From: Flavobacterium sp. I-STPP5a
Lineage (GTDB): Bacteria > Bacteroidota > Bacteroidia > Flavobacteriales > Flavobacteriaceae
Direction of reading: 5' to 3'
Length of the DNA stretch: 64,000 nt
Assembly: GCF_009764685.1 (NCBI RefSeq)
Contig: NZ_VHLM01000059.1
Span: 1 to 64,000 of the forward strand
Shown here: positions 48,281 to 57,313 of the stretch, piece by piece
Numbering within the stretch: position 1 is the first letter of the stretch
Layout of the letters: each line of letters begins with the position of its first letter
Translations under genes and position numbers: made by a program
The notes under the pieces: generated by a model
What the model was told of the DNA's origin: nothing
The model's input: the letters and a program-made list of their open reading frames with translations, nothing else
The model's database searches: none

Positions 48281-48850
48281 ATGAAAAACTTAAAATCAAT
48301 TGCATTAGCAGCAGTAATTGCGCTAACAACAGTAACCGTAAATGCTCAAACAAAAGCAGTAGACGTTTCTAAAAGTACTATCAACTGGGTTGGAAAAAAA
48401 GTAACAGGAGCACATGAAGGTACTATCAACCTTAAAAGTGGAAACCTTGTTTTTAAAGGAAAAAAAGTAGCTGGAGGTTCATTTGTTGTTGATATGACTT
48501 CAATGACAGTAACTGACTTAAAAGCAGGACAAGGAAAAGAAAATCTAGAAGGACACTTAAAAGCAGATGACTTTTTTGGAACTGAAAAATTTGCAACTTC
48601 AACTTTGGTTTTCAAAAAAGTAGTAAGCAAATCAGCTAATCTTTACGCTGTAACTGCTGATTTAACTATAAAAGGAATTACAAACCCTGTAACTTTTGAT
48701 CTGGCTACTACGGCTAATTCTGCAACTGCAAATGTAATTGTAGACAGAACTAAATATAAAATAGAGTACAACTCGGCTAGCATCTTTAGTGCTATTGGTG
48801 ACAAAGCAATCAACGATGATTTTACATTAGCTGTGAATTTGAAATTCTAA
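48281..48850 (+). CDS. YceI family periplasmic protein
   Basis: A 189-residue exported protein: signal peptide MKNLKSIALAAVIALTTVTVNAQ, then the YceI lipocalin-like fold (VDVSKSTINWVGKKVTGAHEGTINLKSG ... DLTIKGITNPVTFDL ... YKIEYNSASIFSAIGDKAINDDFTLAVNLKF). YceI proteins bind long polyisoprenoids such as quinone precursors. Third gene of the marR operon, a recurrent trio in Flavobacteria. Followed by a strong terminator. Confidence 0.92.
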   Translation: MKNLKSIALAAVIALTTVTVNAQTKAVDVSKSTINWVGKKVTGAHEGTINLKSGNLVFKGKKVAGGSFVVDMTSMTVTDLKAGQGKENLEGHLKADDFFGTEKFATSTLVFKKVVSKSANLYAVTADLTIKGITNPVTFDLATTANSATANVIVDRTKYKIEYNSASIFSAIGDKAINDDFTLAVNLKF

Positions 48851-48871
48851 TTCCAAGACAACTCACTCCTT

Positions 48872-48907
48872 AAACCCTATCAAGAAATTGATAGGGTTTT
48901 CTTTTTT
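48872..48907 (+). terminator. Terminator after yceI
   Basis: Stem AAACCCTATCAA / TTGATAGGGTTT with a 4-nt loop and T-run. Confidence 0.85.
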
Positions 48908-49143
48908 TAATGATTTTTACTTTTTATCGCTAATTTCCTTTTTTAGACCAAAACCGTACTTAAAAATGTATTTACATTTTTTTCTCTTCAAGTAAACCCG
49001 AAAAGCAATACTCCTAGTTCTTGCATTAAAATCAGAACTGAAATTTCAGAACAGTCAAACTTTAGTTCCACAAAAATAACATCGGTCAGTTATTCTTAAT
49101 AAACTAATAATATTAGATACAGACTAGCTTAACAGCACTAAAG
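48908..49143. other. Intergenic region without genes
   Basis: About 240 bp, AT-rich, between the yceI terminator and the promoter of the next gene; no structure recognised. Confidence 0.5.
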
Positions 49144-49151
49144 TACTTTTG
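49144..49151 (+). promoter_or_regulatory. -7 promoter element of the beta-helix protein gene
   Basis: TACTTTTG; places transcription start near 49157, so ATG 49205 is the likely start codon. Confidence 0.45.
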
Positions 49152-49204
49152 GTTAAATGAAATTTACATCTCATATAACAACTGAAACTACAAAAACAAG
49201 TACC

Positions 49205-50473
49205 ATGAAATTAAAAATCACACTGCTTTTACTGCTTTCTTGCTTGTACATCAATGCACAACAACTCAAAGGTATAATAGGAGAAGAAAACTGGCTTAAC
49301 AATTGGACTAATTTTAAACCCGCTAGTACTGAATATAATGAAGCAACAACGATATTAACAGGGGTTATAAGTAGCAATATGACCTTACAACGTAAAAACA
49401 CTTATCGATTAATAGGTGTAGTTTATGTTACGAACAAAGCAACGCTTACTATTGAGCCAGGAACCGTTATTCGTGGTGATAAAGAAACCTGCGGAACGCT
49501 AGTAATTACAAAAGGTTCTAAGATTATGGCCGAAGGTAATGAAACTGCTCCTATTGTATTTACCTCTAACAATGCTGTTTTATCAAGAAAACCTGGAGAT
49601 TGGGGTGGAATTGTAATTCTTGGCGATGCACCAATCAATAGGATTGGTGGAATCGGTTTTTTAGACTTTAATTTAAATCCAGAAGTTAGCTATTATGGTG
49701 GTGCAAATGAAGAGGATAATTCCGGGATTTTAAAATTTGTGCGTATTGAATTTTCAGGCAGAAAATTAAAAGAACAAAAAGAACTCAATGGTTTATCACT
49801 TGCCGGCGTTGGAAATAAAACAAAACTAGAAAACATCCAAATAAGTTTTTCAAATGATGATTCCTTTGAATGTTATGGAGGTAAAACAACTTTAAACAAT
49901 ATTATTTCATACCGTTCTACTGATGATGATTTTGATTTTACACAAGGTGCACAGGCTAAAATTACCAATAGTATTGCCATAAGAGATCCATTTTCAAGCG
50001 ATGTTGCAGGCTCTAGATGCTTTGAAATTGACAATTATGACAAAATAGAAAACTGCGATTTTACTAAAAAAGCTACCTCAATAACCGCCAATAACATGAC
50101 CTTACTTAATACGCAAGAAAATAATCAAGGACTTGTTAAAGAATCAATTTACATTAAAGATAAGTGCTTTCTAACATTAGATAATAGCGTAATACATGGT
50201 TTTTCTGCAATAGCTGTTTTAGATTCAAAGATAAGTTACATTAGTGAAAATCTTGGTCGAATTAGTTTTAGAGGTGTAATTGCTAATAATTGTTCTGATA
50301 AAATCATTAGTGAAGTAGCAGGAAATAATATTGAAATAGCAAATTGGTACAGCAACGCCTCCTACGCATTAGATTATACTACCATACCAACTTTAGATTT
50401 TTTCATTCAACCTTCCTTAAAAAAAGCACCAGATTTCCGTTTAAAATCGTATACCAATTTAGCCAGTAAGTAA
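49205..50473 (+). CDS. Secreted right-handed beta-helix-like protein, function unknown
   Basis: A 422-residue exported protein with signal peptide MKLKITLLLLLSCLYINAQ. The body has the repeating short strands of a parallel beta-helix: LTIEPGTVIRGDKETCGTLVI, KGSKIMAEGNETAPIVFTSN, GDWGGIVILGDAP, LKFVRIEFSG, SFECYGGKTTLNNIISYRSTDDDFDFT. Similar proteins are seen across Bacteroidetes, often as surface or secreted proteins; no T9SS C-terminal domain is visible here. The frame extends upstream to 49157, but that ATG lies at the transcription start. Confidence 0.7.
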   Translation: MKLKITLLLLLSCLYINAQQLKGIIGEENWLNNWTNFKPASTEYNEATTILTGVISSNMTLQRKNTYRLIGVVYVTNKATLTIEPGTVIRGDKETCGTLVITKGSKIMAEGNETAPIVFTSNNAVLSRKPGDWGGIVILGDAPINRIGGIGFLDFNLNPEVSYYGGANEEDNSGILKFVRIEFSGRKLKEQKELNGLSLAGVGNKTKLENIQISFSNDDSFECYGGKTTLNNIISYRSTDDDFDFTQGAQAKITNSIAIRDPFSSDVAGSRCFEIDNYDKIENCDFTKKATSITANNMTLLNTQENNQGLVKESIYIKDKCFLTLDNSVIHGFSAIAVLDSKISYISENLGRISFRGVIANNCSDKIISEVAGNNIEIANWYSNASYALDYTTIPTLDFFIQPSLKKAPDFRLKSYTNLASK

Positions 50474-50585
50474 TTCATAATAAAATCACTTCTAAGAAAA
50501 ACTCAGGTTTTATATTCATAACAAAAAACAGAAAAAAAATTATTTAATTTTAATTTAAAATGTGTTATAATTGAAATTTCATTTA

Positions 50586-50593
50586 TATATTTG
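50586..50593 (+). promoter_or_regulatory. -7 promoter element of the trp operon
   Basis: TATATTTG, 16 bp before the leader-peptide ATG; no TTG at the ideal distance. Confidence 0.55.
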
Positions 50594-50609
50594 TATAAAA
50601 TAATAAACA

Positions 50610-50666
50610 ATGAACACAATTTTAAACAATTCATGGTGGTGGAACAATTTACGTCAAATGTCGTGA
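50610..50666 (+). CDS. trpL: trp operon leader peptide
   Basis: An 18-residue leader peptide, MNTILNNSWWWNNLRQMS, with three consecutive Trp codons (50634-50642). It lies between the trp promoter and a strong terminator that precedes trpE. Ribosome stalling on the Trp codons when charged tRNA-Trp is scarce leaves the end of the leader frame free to form the antiterminator. Confidence 0.9.
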   Translation: MNTILNNSWWWNNLRQMS

Positions 50667-50736
50667 ATTAAGCTCCTATGGTATTTTTAAAACTATAAAT
50701 ATAAAAGGCTTGTCATCACGACAGGCCTTTTTTTTT
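50659..50736 (+). promoter_or_regulatory. trp attenuator (antiterminator/terminator)
   Basis: Terminator: arms 50703-50714 (AAAAGGCTTGTC) and 50720-50731 (GACAGGCCTTTT) with a 5-nt loop and T-run to 50736. Antiterminator: TGTCGTGA (50659-50666), which contains the leader stop codon, is exactly complementary to TCACGACA (50716-50723), spanning the loop and the start of the 3' arm. The two structures exclude each other. A ribosome at the leader stop covers 50659-50666 and lets the terminator form; one stalled on the Trp codons does not. Fits the known Bacteroidetes trp leader motif ('Bacteroid-trp'). Confidence 0.88.
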
Positions 50737-50772
50737 GATCTAAAATGGAAACAACACTAAAAACATAAAAAA

Positions 50773-52173
50773 TTGAAATCATTTACATTACAAACAAAAT
50801 ACAAGCAAATCTTAGCTGACACCATTACCCCCGTGAGTGTATACTTTAAGATTAGAGATAAATTTCCCAATAGTCTTTTACTAGAGAGTAGTGATTATCA
50901 TGGTAATGACAACAGCTTCTCCTATATTTGTTGCAATCCTATTGCATCCTTAAAAATAGAAAATGAAGTGATTTATAAATCATTCCCTGACGGTAGTTCT
51001 GAAAAAATAAATATTGACACAAATACCGATATTCCAGCTGTCATTCAAGAGTTTTCTGGACAATTCAAGTCAGATAAAAACAATTTCAAATTTATAAACA
51101 ACGGGTTATTTGGATACATTTCGTATGATGCGGTTCGGTATTTTGAAAAAGTTACAATCGCTAAAAAAGAAAATAGCAATTCCATTCCAGATGTACACTA
51201 TGCGGTTTACCAAAACATTATTGCTATTAACCATTTTAAGAATGAAGCGTATCTCTTTTGCCACAGCTTAGATGGTCGTAATAATATTGCCGAGATAGAA
51301 CAACTGCTTCAATCTAGAAATATTGCTTCGTATAAATTTTCAAAAGAAGGTGACGGTTTTTCTAATTTGACTGATGCAGAATTTAAAGAAAATGTGGCCT
51401 TAGCAAAAAAACATTGTTTTAGAGGTGATGTGTTTCAGCTCGTTTTGTCAAGAAGATTTACGCAAGGTTTTAAAGGTGATGAGTTTAATGTATACCGAGC
51501 CTTGAGAAGCATCAACCCTTCCCCTTACCTATTTTTCTTTGATTATGGCGATTTCAAAATTTTTGGAAGCTCTCCCGAAGCTCAGATTATCGTAAAAGAT
51601 AGAAAAGCCGAAATTCATCCCATTGCTGGAACTTTTAAACGTACAGGAGATGATGAGAAAGATGCAAACCTTGCCAAGCAATTATCTGAGGATAAAAAAG
51701 AAAACAGTGAACACGTGATGCTGGTTGACTTGGCCAGAAATGATTTAAGCCGAAATGGTCATGATGTTCAAGTAGAAAAATATAGAGAAGTACAATTCTT
51801 TTCGCATGTTATTCACTTGGTTTCTAAAGTCACAGGGTATTTACATGACACGGCCACAACGATGCAAGTGGTAGCTGATACGTTTCCAGCAGGTACGCTT
51901 AGTGGTGCACCTAAACACCGTGCCATGCAACTCATTGAAGAATACGAAAAAACAAGTCGGAATTTTTATGGAGGCGCAATAGGGGTGATGGATTTTGATG
52001 GTAATTTTAACCATGCCATCATGATCCGAAGTTTTTTAAGTAAAAATCATCAATTGCATTGTCAAGCGGGCGCTGGAATTGTGGCAAGCTCTGATGAAGA
52101 AAGTGAAATGCAAGAAGTGTACAATAAATTAAGAGCCTTAAATGCCGCATTAGATTTAGCCGAAACGATTTAA
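50773..52173 (+). CDS. trpE: Anthranilate synthase component I
   Basis: Chorismate-using subunit that makes anthranilate with ammonia from TrpG. 466 residues; chorismate-binding domain landmarks are FQLVLSRRFTQGFKGDEFNVYRALRSINPSPYLFF, GSSPEAQIIV, HPIAGTFKRTGDD, and FPAGTLSGAPKHRAMQLIEEYE. An N-terminal feedback-site segment LLESSDYH is present. The only in-frame start matching the family N-terminus is TTG at 50773 (reads MKSFTLQTKYKQILAD). First structural gene of trpEGDCFB-x-trpA, about 37 bp after the attenuator terminator. Confidence 0.95.
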   Translation: MKSFTLQTKYKQILADTITPVSVYFKIRDKFPNSLLLESSDYHGNDNSFSYICCNPIASLKIENEVIYKSFPDGSSEKINIDTNTDIPAVIQEFSGQFKSDKNNFKFINNGLFGYISYDAVRYFEKVTIAKKENSNSIPDVHYAVYQNIIAINHFKNEAYLFCHSLDGRNNIAEIEQLLQSRNIASYKFSKEGDGFSNLTDAEFKENVALAKKHCFRGDVFQLVLSRRFTQGFKGDEFNVYRALRSINPSPYLFFFDYGDFKIFGSSPEAQIIVKDRKAEIHPIAGTFKRTGDDEKDANLAKQLSEDKKENSEHVMLVDLARNDLSRNGHDVQVEKYREVQFFSHVIHLVSKVTGYLHDTATTMQVVADTFPAGTLSGAPKHRAMQLIEEYEKTSRNFYGGAIGVMDFDGNFNHAIMIRSFLSKNHQLHCQAGAGIVASSDEESEMQEVYNKLRALNAALDLAETI

Positions 52174-52241
52174 TTCAATTCTAATAAATTCCTTCTAAAA
52201 AGGGTTTCATTTTCAAAAAAAAATTAAAATAAAAAAATATA

Positions 52242-52853
52242 ATGAGCAACAATATAAACACACCATCTACTTCAACTGCTGCTGCAAGACGGCAAGTTTT
52301 AGTCATTGATAATTACGATAGTTTCACCTATAATTTAGTACATTATCTTGAAGATTTAGACTGTGAAGTTACCGTTTATAGAAACGATCAATTTGATATT
52401 GATGAAATTTCAGTTTTCGATAAAATTCTGCTTTCACCAGGTCCTGGAATTCCTGATGAAGCGGGTTTGTTAAAAGAAGTGATTCGCAAATATGGTCCTA
52501 CCAAGAGTATTTTTGGAGTCTGTCTAGGGCAGCAAGCCATAGGTGAGGTTTACGGTGGAACACTTTCTAATCTTGACAAAGTATATCATGGCGTAGCCTC
52601 TATGGTAAAAACTACCGTGACTGATGAACTTCTTTTTGAAGGTTTAGGAAACTCCTTTGAGGTAGGGCGTTACCATTCTTGGGTAGTAGATACTCATTTA
52701 CCTGATGTACTAGAGATTACCTCTCTTGACGAAAACGGACAAATCATGTCCTTGCGTCACAAAACTTATGATGTACGTGGGGTGCAGTTTCACCCTGAAA
52801 GTGTATTGACACCTAATGGAAAACGAATTTTGGAAAACTGGATTAAAAGCTAG
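52242..52853 (+). CDS. trpG: Anthranilate synthase component II (glutamine amidotransferase)
   Basis: Class I glutamine amidotransferase, 203 residues, that provides ammonia to TrpE. Catalytic cysteine in FGVCLGQQAIGE, His-Glu in VQFHPESVLTP, and the oxyanion loop LLSPGPGIPDEAG. A Ser/Thr/Ala-rich lead (about 1-18) precedes the domain start QVLVIDNYDSFTYNLVHYL, so an internal start is possible but no other ATG fits. Stand-alone (not fused to TrpE or TrpD). Confidence 0.95.
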   Translation: MSNNINTPSTSTAAARRQVLVIDNYDSFTYNLVHYLEDLDCEVTVYRNDQFDIDEISVFDKILLSPGPGIPDEAGLLKEVIRKYGPTKSIFGVCLGQQAIGEVYGGTLSNLDKVYHGVASMVKTTVTDELLFEGLGNSFEVGRYHSWVVDTHLPDVLEITSLDENGQIMSLRHKTYDVRGVQFHPESVLTPNGKRILENWIKS

Positions 52854-52917
52854 TTTTAAAAATTTTCCTAGTTAAAGTATCACACAAAGAGTTTACCATT
52901 AAGAACAACTATCACAA

Positions 52918-53910
52918 ATGAAAAACATATTAAACCGATTGATCAATCACGAAACCCTTTCTAGAGAGGAAGCAAAGAACGTATTGATTACTATTTCAAA
53001 CGGAGGTTACAACAACAGCCAAATAGCTTCTTTCCTTACCGTTTACATGATGCGTAGCATCACTATTGAGGAGCTTGCTGGCTTTAGAGAAGCACTGCTA
53101 GAATTGTGTATTCGAGTTGATTTATCTGCTTATAACACCATAGATCTTTGTGGTACTGGCGGAGATGGGAAGGATACCTTTAATATTTCAACATTAGCAT
53201 CGTTTGTAGCGGCAGGTGCCGGAATAAAAGTAGCTAAACATGGCAATTATGGTGTTTCGTCTATTTCTGGTTCTAGTAACGTAATGGAAAAACTAGGTAT
53301 CCGTTTTAGCAATGACAATGGTTTTCTAGAAAGTTGTATGGACCAAGCTGGAATTTGTATTTTACACGCACCTTTATTTCATCCTGCAATGAAAAACGTG
53401 GGTCCTATTAGAAAAGAACTGGCTGTAAAAACATTTTTTAATATGCTAGGTCCTATGGTAAATCCTTCTTTTCCAAAAAATCAATTGGTAGGTGTTTTCA
53501 ATCTAGAACTTGCTCGAATGTACGCGTATTTGTATCAAAATACAGATGTAAACTTCACCATACTTCATTCTTTAGATGGATATGATGAAATATCCCTGAC
53601 TGGTGCTTCAAAAACAATATCAAAAACAAGAGAAGGGATGTTGAATCCCGAAGATTTTGGTGTAAACTTACTAACCCAAAAAGAAATTGAAGGCGGAACA
53701 ACCATTGAAGAATCGGCTGAAATGTTTACTACAATTATTGCTGGAAAAGGAACCGAAGCTCAAAATAATGTCGTCTGTGCCAATGCTGCCATGGCTATTG
53801 CAACGGTTACAAATTGCTCGCCTTTAGAAGGATTTCAAATAGCGAAAGAGAGTTTATTATCTGGTAAAGGACTTTTATCTTTGAAGAAATTACAAGAATT
53901 AAGCAAATAA
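52918..53910 (+). CDS. trpD: Anthranilate phosphoribosyltransferase
   Basis: Joins anthranilate to phosphoribosyl pyrophosphate. 330 residues; the PRPP site is DLCGTGGDGKDTFNISTLASF and the KHGNYGVSSISGSSNVMEKLG segment follows. The C-terminal domain ILHSLDGYDEISLTGASK is intact. Follows trpG by 64 bp. Confidence 0.95.
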   Translation: MKNILNRLINHETLSREEAKNVLITISNGGYNNSQIASFLTVYMMRSITIEELAGFREALLELCIRVDLSAYNTIDLCGTGGDGKDTFNISTLASFVAAGAGIKVAKHGNYGVSSISGSSNVMEKLGIRFSNDNGFLESCMDQAGICILHAPLFHPAMKNVGPIRKELAVKTFFNMLGPMVNPSFPKNQLVGVFNLELARMYAYLYQNTDVNFTILHSLDGYDEISLTGASKTISKTREGMLNPEDFGVNLLTQKEIEGGTTIEESAEMFTTIIAGKGTEAQNNVVCANAAMAIATVTNCSPLEGFQIAKESLLSGKGLLSLKKLQELSK

Positions 53911-54001
53911 AATAGTTTAAAATTTAAGGTAAGTGTTCCTGAAATAGCTAATTACAGATCAAAATGAAATGTTAAATATAAAAACGTCTAATAAAAAATA
54001 A

Positions 54002-54787
54002 ATGAACATCTTAGATAAAATAATAGTTGACAAAAAAAGAGAAGTGATTCTCAAAAAAACAATAATTCCGGTATCGCAGCTAGAATCCTCAGTATTTTTC
54101 ACAAAAAAAACAATTTCATTAAGTCAATCGCTTAGAGCCAGTAACTCTGGAATAATTGCCGAACACAAACGCAGGTCACCATCAAAAGCTGAAATTAATT
54201 ATAATTTTACTGTTGAAGAGGTGGTAAAAGGATATGAAACTGCAGGTGCTTGTGGCATATCGGTACTTACTGATGGGAAGTATTTTGGTGGTTCTCTTGA
54301 TGATTTACTTTTGGCTAGAGCAACAGTAAACATTCCGCTTTTGCGCAAAGAATTCATAGTTGATGAGTACCAAATTCTAGAGGCAAAAGCTCATGGCGCC
54401 GATTTAATTTTACTGATTGCAGCGGTTTTAACGCGAGAGGAAATCAAACAGTTATCTGAATTTGCACATAGTTTAGGATTAGAAGTGTTACTAGAAGTAC
54501 ATGATCAAGAAGAGTTAGAAAAATCTATTATGCCGTCACTTGACATGATAGGTGTTAACAACAGAAATTTAAAAACTTTTGAAGTGAGTTTGGATTTCAG
54601 CAAGCAACTCGCTTCACAAATCCCAGATAATTTTGTAAAAGTATCCGAGAGTGGAATTGCTAGCGTGGAAGCTATTAATGAACTCAAACCATATGGTTTT
54701 AAGGGGTTTTTGATAGGAGAAAATTTTATGAAAACAGACAATGCAGGAAAAGCAGCTACTGAATTTATCCAGAAACTACTTTCTTAA
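54002..54787 (+). CDS. trpC: Indole-3-glycerol phosphate synthase
   Basis: TIM-barrel enzyme, 261 residues, making indole-3-glycerol phosphate. The signature is IIAEHKRRSPSKAEIN at the first strand; further strands are GISVLTDGKYFGGS, LLRKEFIVDEYQI, VNNRNLKTFEVSL and KVSESGIAS. Separate from TrpF. Follows trpD by 91 bp. Confidence 0.95.
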   Translation: MNILDKIIVDKKREVILKKTIIPVSQLESSVFFTKKTISLSQSLRASNSGIIAEHKRRSPSKAEINYNFTVEEVVKGYETAGACGISVLTDGKYFGGSLDDLLLARATVNIPLLRKEFIVDEYQILEAKAHGADLILLIAAVLTREEIKQLSEFAHSLGLEVLLEVHDQEELEKSIMPSLDMIGVNNRNLKTFEVSLDFSKQLASQIPDNFVKVSESGIASVEAINELKPYGFKGFLIGENFMKTDNAGKAATEFIQKLLS

Positions 54788-54829
54788 TTTAAAAAAAATA
54801 TAACACAACAATCAATACAGGTAGTCATT

Positions 54830-55525
54830 ATGCAACCTTCAATAAATAACCCAAATACAACTCCCCTTTCGTCTCCCGTTATGTCAGGAAAAATGGGGGT
54901 AAAAGTAAAAGTATGCGGCATGAAATATCCAGAAAACATTTTGGGACTTGCTGCGCTACAACCTGATTATTTGGGATTTATTTTTTGGGATAAATCCACT
55001 CGTTATTTTGATGGAGAGATGCCCGAATTACCAGCATCTATAAAAAAAGTGGGGGTATTTGTGCAAGAGGAAATCGAAGTAATTTTGGCGAAAGCCGAAA
55101 AATATAATTTACAAGCCATACAATTACATGGAAATGAGTCGGTTGCTTTTTGTAGTGATTTGAAAGAAAAATTAAAAGAAAAAAAAATAGAAATCATCAA
55201 GGTTTTCTCGGTCAATGACACCTTTGATTTTCAAGAACTAGAACCTTTTGAAACGGTATGCGATTACTTTTTATTTGATACTAAAGGCAAACTTCCGGGT
55301 GGGAACGGAAATACATTTGACTGGCGGGTTTTAGAAAAATATCCTTCGCTTAAACCATTTTTTTTAAGTGGTGGGATAAGCCTTGATGAGGTTGAATCTA
55401 TACAACAAATCTTGAATACCAATTTACCAATTCACGCTCTAGATTTAAACAGTAAATTTGAAACAGAGCCTGGATTAAAAGACATTACATTATTACAAAA
55501 GTTGCAACATAATTTACAACTTTAA
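54830..55525 (+). CDS. trpF: Phosphoribosylanthranilate isomerase
   Basis: TIM-barrel isomerase between TrpD and TrpC steps, 231 residues. The core starts at VKVCGMKYPENIL (catalytic cysteine of KVCGM) and runs through LGFIFWDKSTRYF, QLHGNES, FDTKGKLPGGNGNTFDWRVL and FLSGGISLDEV. A non-conserved Asn/Pro/Ser-rich lead of about 24 residues precedes the barrel, so a later start cannot be excluded. Confidence 0.94.
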   Translation: MQPSINNPNTTPLSSPVMSGKMGVKVKVCGMKYPENILGLAALQPDYLGFIFWDKSTRYFDGEMPELPASIKKVGVFVQEEIEVILAKAEKYNLQAIQLHGNESVAFCSDLKEKLKEKKIEIIKVFSVNDTFDFQELEPFETVCDYFLFDTKGKLPGGNGNTFDWRVLEKYPSLKPFFLSGGISLDEVESIQQILNTNLPIHALDLNSKFETEPGLKDITLLQKLQHNLQL

Positions 55526-55543
55526 CTTTTAAACATACACAAA

Positions 55544-56725
55544 ATGAGTTACAACGTTAATGAAAAAGGATATTATGGAGAATTTGGTGGTGCTTTCATT
55601 CCTGAAATGTTATACCCAAATGTAGAAGAACTTCGCCAAAATTACCTAAAAATCACAGCAGAACCTGAATTTCAAGAAGAGTTTGATGCCTTGCTAAAAG
55701 AGTATGTAGGCCGCCCTACTCCCTTGTATTTTGCAAAACGCTTATCCGAAGAATATAATACAAAAATTTACCTCAAAAGAGAAGATTTGTGTCACACGGG
55801 AGCACATAAAGTAAACAACACCATAGGACAAATACTCCTAGCCAAACGATTGGGCAAAAAAAGAATTATTGCCGAGACTGGCGCTGGACAACACGGTGTA
55901 GCTACAGCAACGGTATGTGCCTTAATGGGACTAGAATGTATTGTGTACATGGGTGAAGTAGATATAAAAAGACAAGCGCCAAACGTAGCCCGAATGAAAA
56001 TGCTTGGTGCCGAAGTAAGACCTGCCAAGTCTGGATCCAAAACCTTGAAAGACGCTACTAATGAAGCCATTAGAGACTGGATTAACAATCCTGTAGATAC
56101 GTACTACATCATAGGATCGGTAGTGGGACCACACCCATATCCTGATATGGTGGCGCGTTTTCAAAGTGTTATTTCAAAAGAAATAAAAGAGCAATTGCTA
56201 GAAAAAGAAGGGAAAGAAAACCCAGATTACGTTATTGCCTGCGTAGGCGGTGGTAGCAATGCTGCAGGAACTTATTATCATTTCCTGGACGAAAAAGAAG
56301 TCAACATCATTGCTGTTGAAGCAGCTGGACTAGGCGTAGACTCTGGGGAAAGCGCAGCTACCTCAGCATTAGGAAAAATAGGTGTTATTCATGGTAGTAA
56401 AACACTATTAATGCAAACCAACGATGGACAAATAACAGAGCCTTACTCCATATCAGCTGGACTTGATTATCCTGGTGTTGGCCCCATGCACGCTAATTTA
56501 TACACTACTGGAAGAGCTCAATTTATCTCAATTACAGATGCACAAGCCATGGACTGGGGTATCAAATTATCTAAAATGGAGGGCTTAATTCCTGCCATAG
56601 AAAGTGCGCACGCCTTTGCAGTATTAGACGAAATGAAATTCAAGAAAGACGATATTGTAGTAATTAATCTCTCTGGCCGTGGTGACAAGGATTTAAATAC
56701 TTACATAGATTATTTTAAATTATAA
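55544..56725 (+). CDS. trpB: Tryptophan synthase beta chain
   Basis: PLP enzyme joining indole and serine, 393 residues. PLP lysine in [37 protein letters not shown]; phosphate loop [15 protein letters not shown]; and monovalent-cation region [16 protein letters not shown]. Follows trpF by 18 bp. Its partner trpA is not adjacent: a repeat element and a gamma-glutamylcyclotransferase-like gene intervene. Confidence 0.97.
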   Translation: MSYNVNEKGYYGEFGGAFIPEMLYPNVEELRQNYLKITAEPEFQEEFDALLKEYVGRPTPLYFAKRLSEEYNTKIYLKREDLCHTGAHKVNNTIGQILLAKRLGKKRIIAETGAGQHGVATATVCALMGLECIVYMGEVDIKRQAPNVARMKMLGAEVRPAKSGSKTLKDATNEAIRDWINNPVDTYYIIGSVVGPHPYPDMVARFQSVISKEIKEQLLEKEGKENPDYVIACVGGGSNAAGTYYHFLDEKEVNIIAVEAAGLGVDSGESAATSALGKIGVIHGSKTLLMQTNDGQITEPYSISAGLDYPGVGPMHANLYTTGRAQFISITDAQAMDWGIKLSKMEGLIPAIESAHAFAVLDEMKFKKDDIVVINLSGRGDKDLNTYIDYFKL

Positions 56726-56772
56726 TTTAGTACACTATTATCCTGTGAGATGTTTTTTTTGACTTAATTTTA

Positions 56773-56890
56773 GGGCGTTCCCTCGCCGAAAAAAGCGAGG
56801 TCAGGCTGTACGCTAAATTCCCGATTAACAAAAACTACGGCAAAAGCCTTATTTTTCTAAACCAGTAGATACCGCTGCCATCCTTAACGC
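56773..56890 (+). repeat. Interspersed Bacteroidetes-type repeat with GC-rich ends
   Basis: A 118-bp element much richer in GC than its flanks, starting GGGCGTTCCCTCGCC and ending CCGCTGCCATCCTTAACGC. The ends are inversely related (GCGTT/AACGC) and an internal CTCGC / GCGAG hairpin follows the left end. The framework GGGCGTxCCC ... GGTCxGGCTxTxCGC ... CCGCTxCCATCCxxAACGC recurs in Flavobacteriia genomes as I recall; only this copy is in the window. Confidence 0.6.
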
Positions 56891-56919
56891 AATCAAGAAG
56901 AGCACATCACGTTTTAAAT

Positions 56920-56927
56920 TAAATTTG
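56920..56927 (+). promoter_or_regulatory. -7 promoter element for the GGCT-like gene and possibly trpA
   Basis: TAAATTTG, 13 bp before the ATG at 56941. Confidence 0.5.
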
Positions 56928-56940
56928 TCAAACCCACATT

Positions 56941-57261
56941 ATGGAAAAATTATTTGCTTACGGTAGTTTACAAAACGAGGACATACAAAAAGACCTCTTT
57001 GGGCGCATTCTAGAGGGTACTCCAGAAACACTAATAGGATATGTGGTAAAACAAATTCAAATTGAAGAAGAATTTGGCATTGTCAACTACCCCATTATTA
57101 CACAAACTGAAAATCAAGAAAATACCATTAACGGAATGGTCTACGAAATTAGTACCAAAGAGCTACACCAATCTGATTTATATGAAGGGCTGCATTATAA
57201 AAGAGTTGAAGTACAGCTCCAATCAAAACAGAAAGCCTGGGCCTACAGCGCCGTAATTTAA
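56941..57261 (+). CDS. Gamma-glutamylcyclotransferase (AIG2-like) family protein
   Basis: A 106-residue protein with the AIG2/GGCT fold: LFAYGSLQNEDIQKDLFG (YGSL substrate loop), VNGMVYEI-type strand NTINGMVYEIS, and LYEGLHYKRVEV carrying the likely catalytic glutamate. Family members release 5-oxoproline from gamma-glutamyl amines or dipeptides. It is inserted between trpB and trpA with its own -7 element; no obvious role in tryptophan synthesis. Confidence 0.82.
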   Translation: MEKLFAYGSLQNEDIQKDLFGRILEGTPETLIGYVVKQIQIEEEFGIVNYPIITQTENQENTINGMVYEISTKELHQSDLYEGLHYKRVEVQLQSKQKAWAYSAVI

Positions 57262-57313
57262 ATAAAAGTAAGCCCATAACTAAACCCTAATCAAAAAGGG
57301 AAATCAATATATC

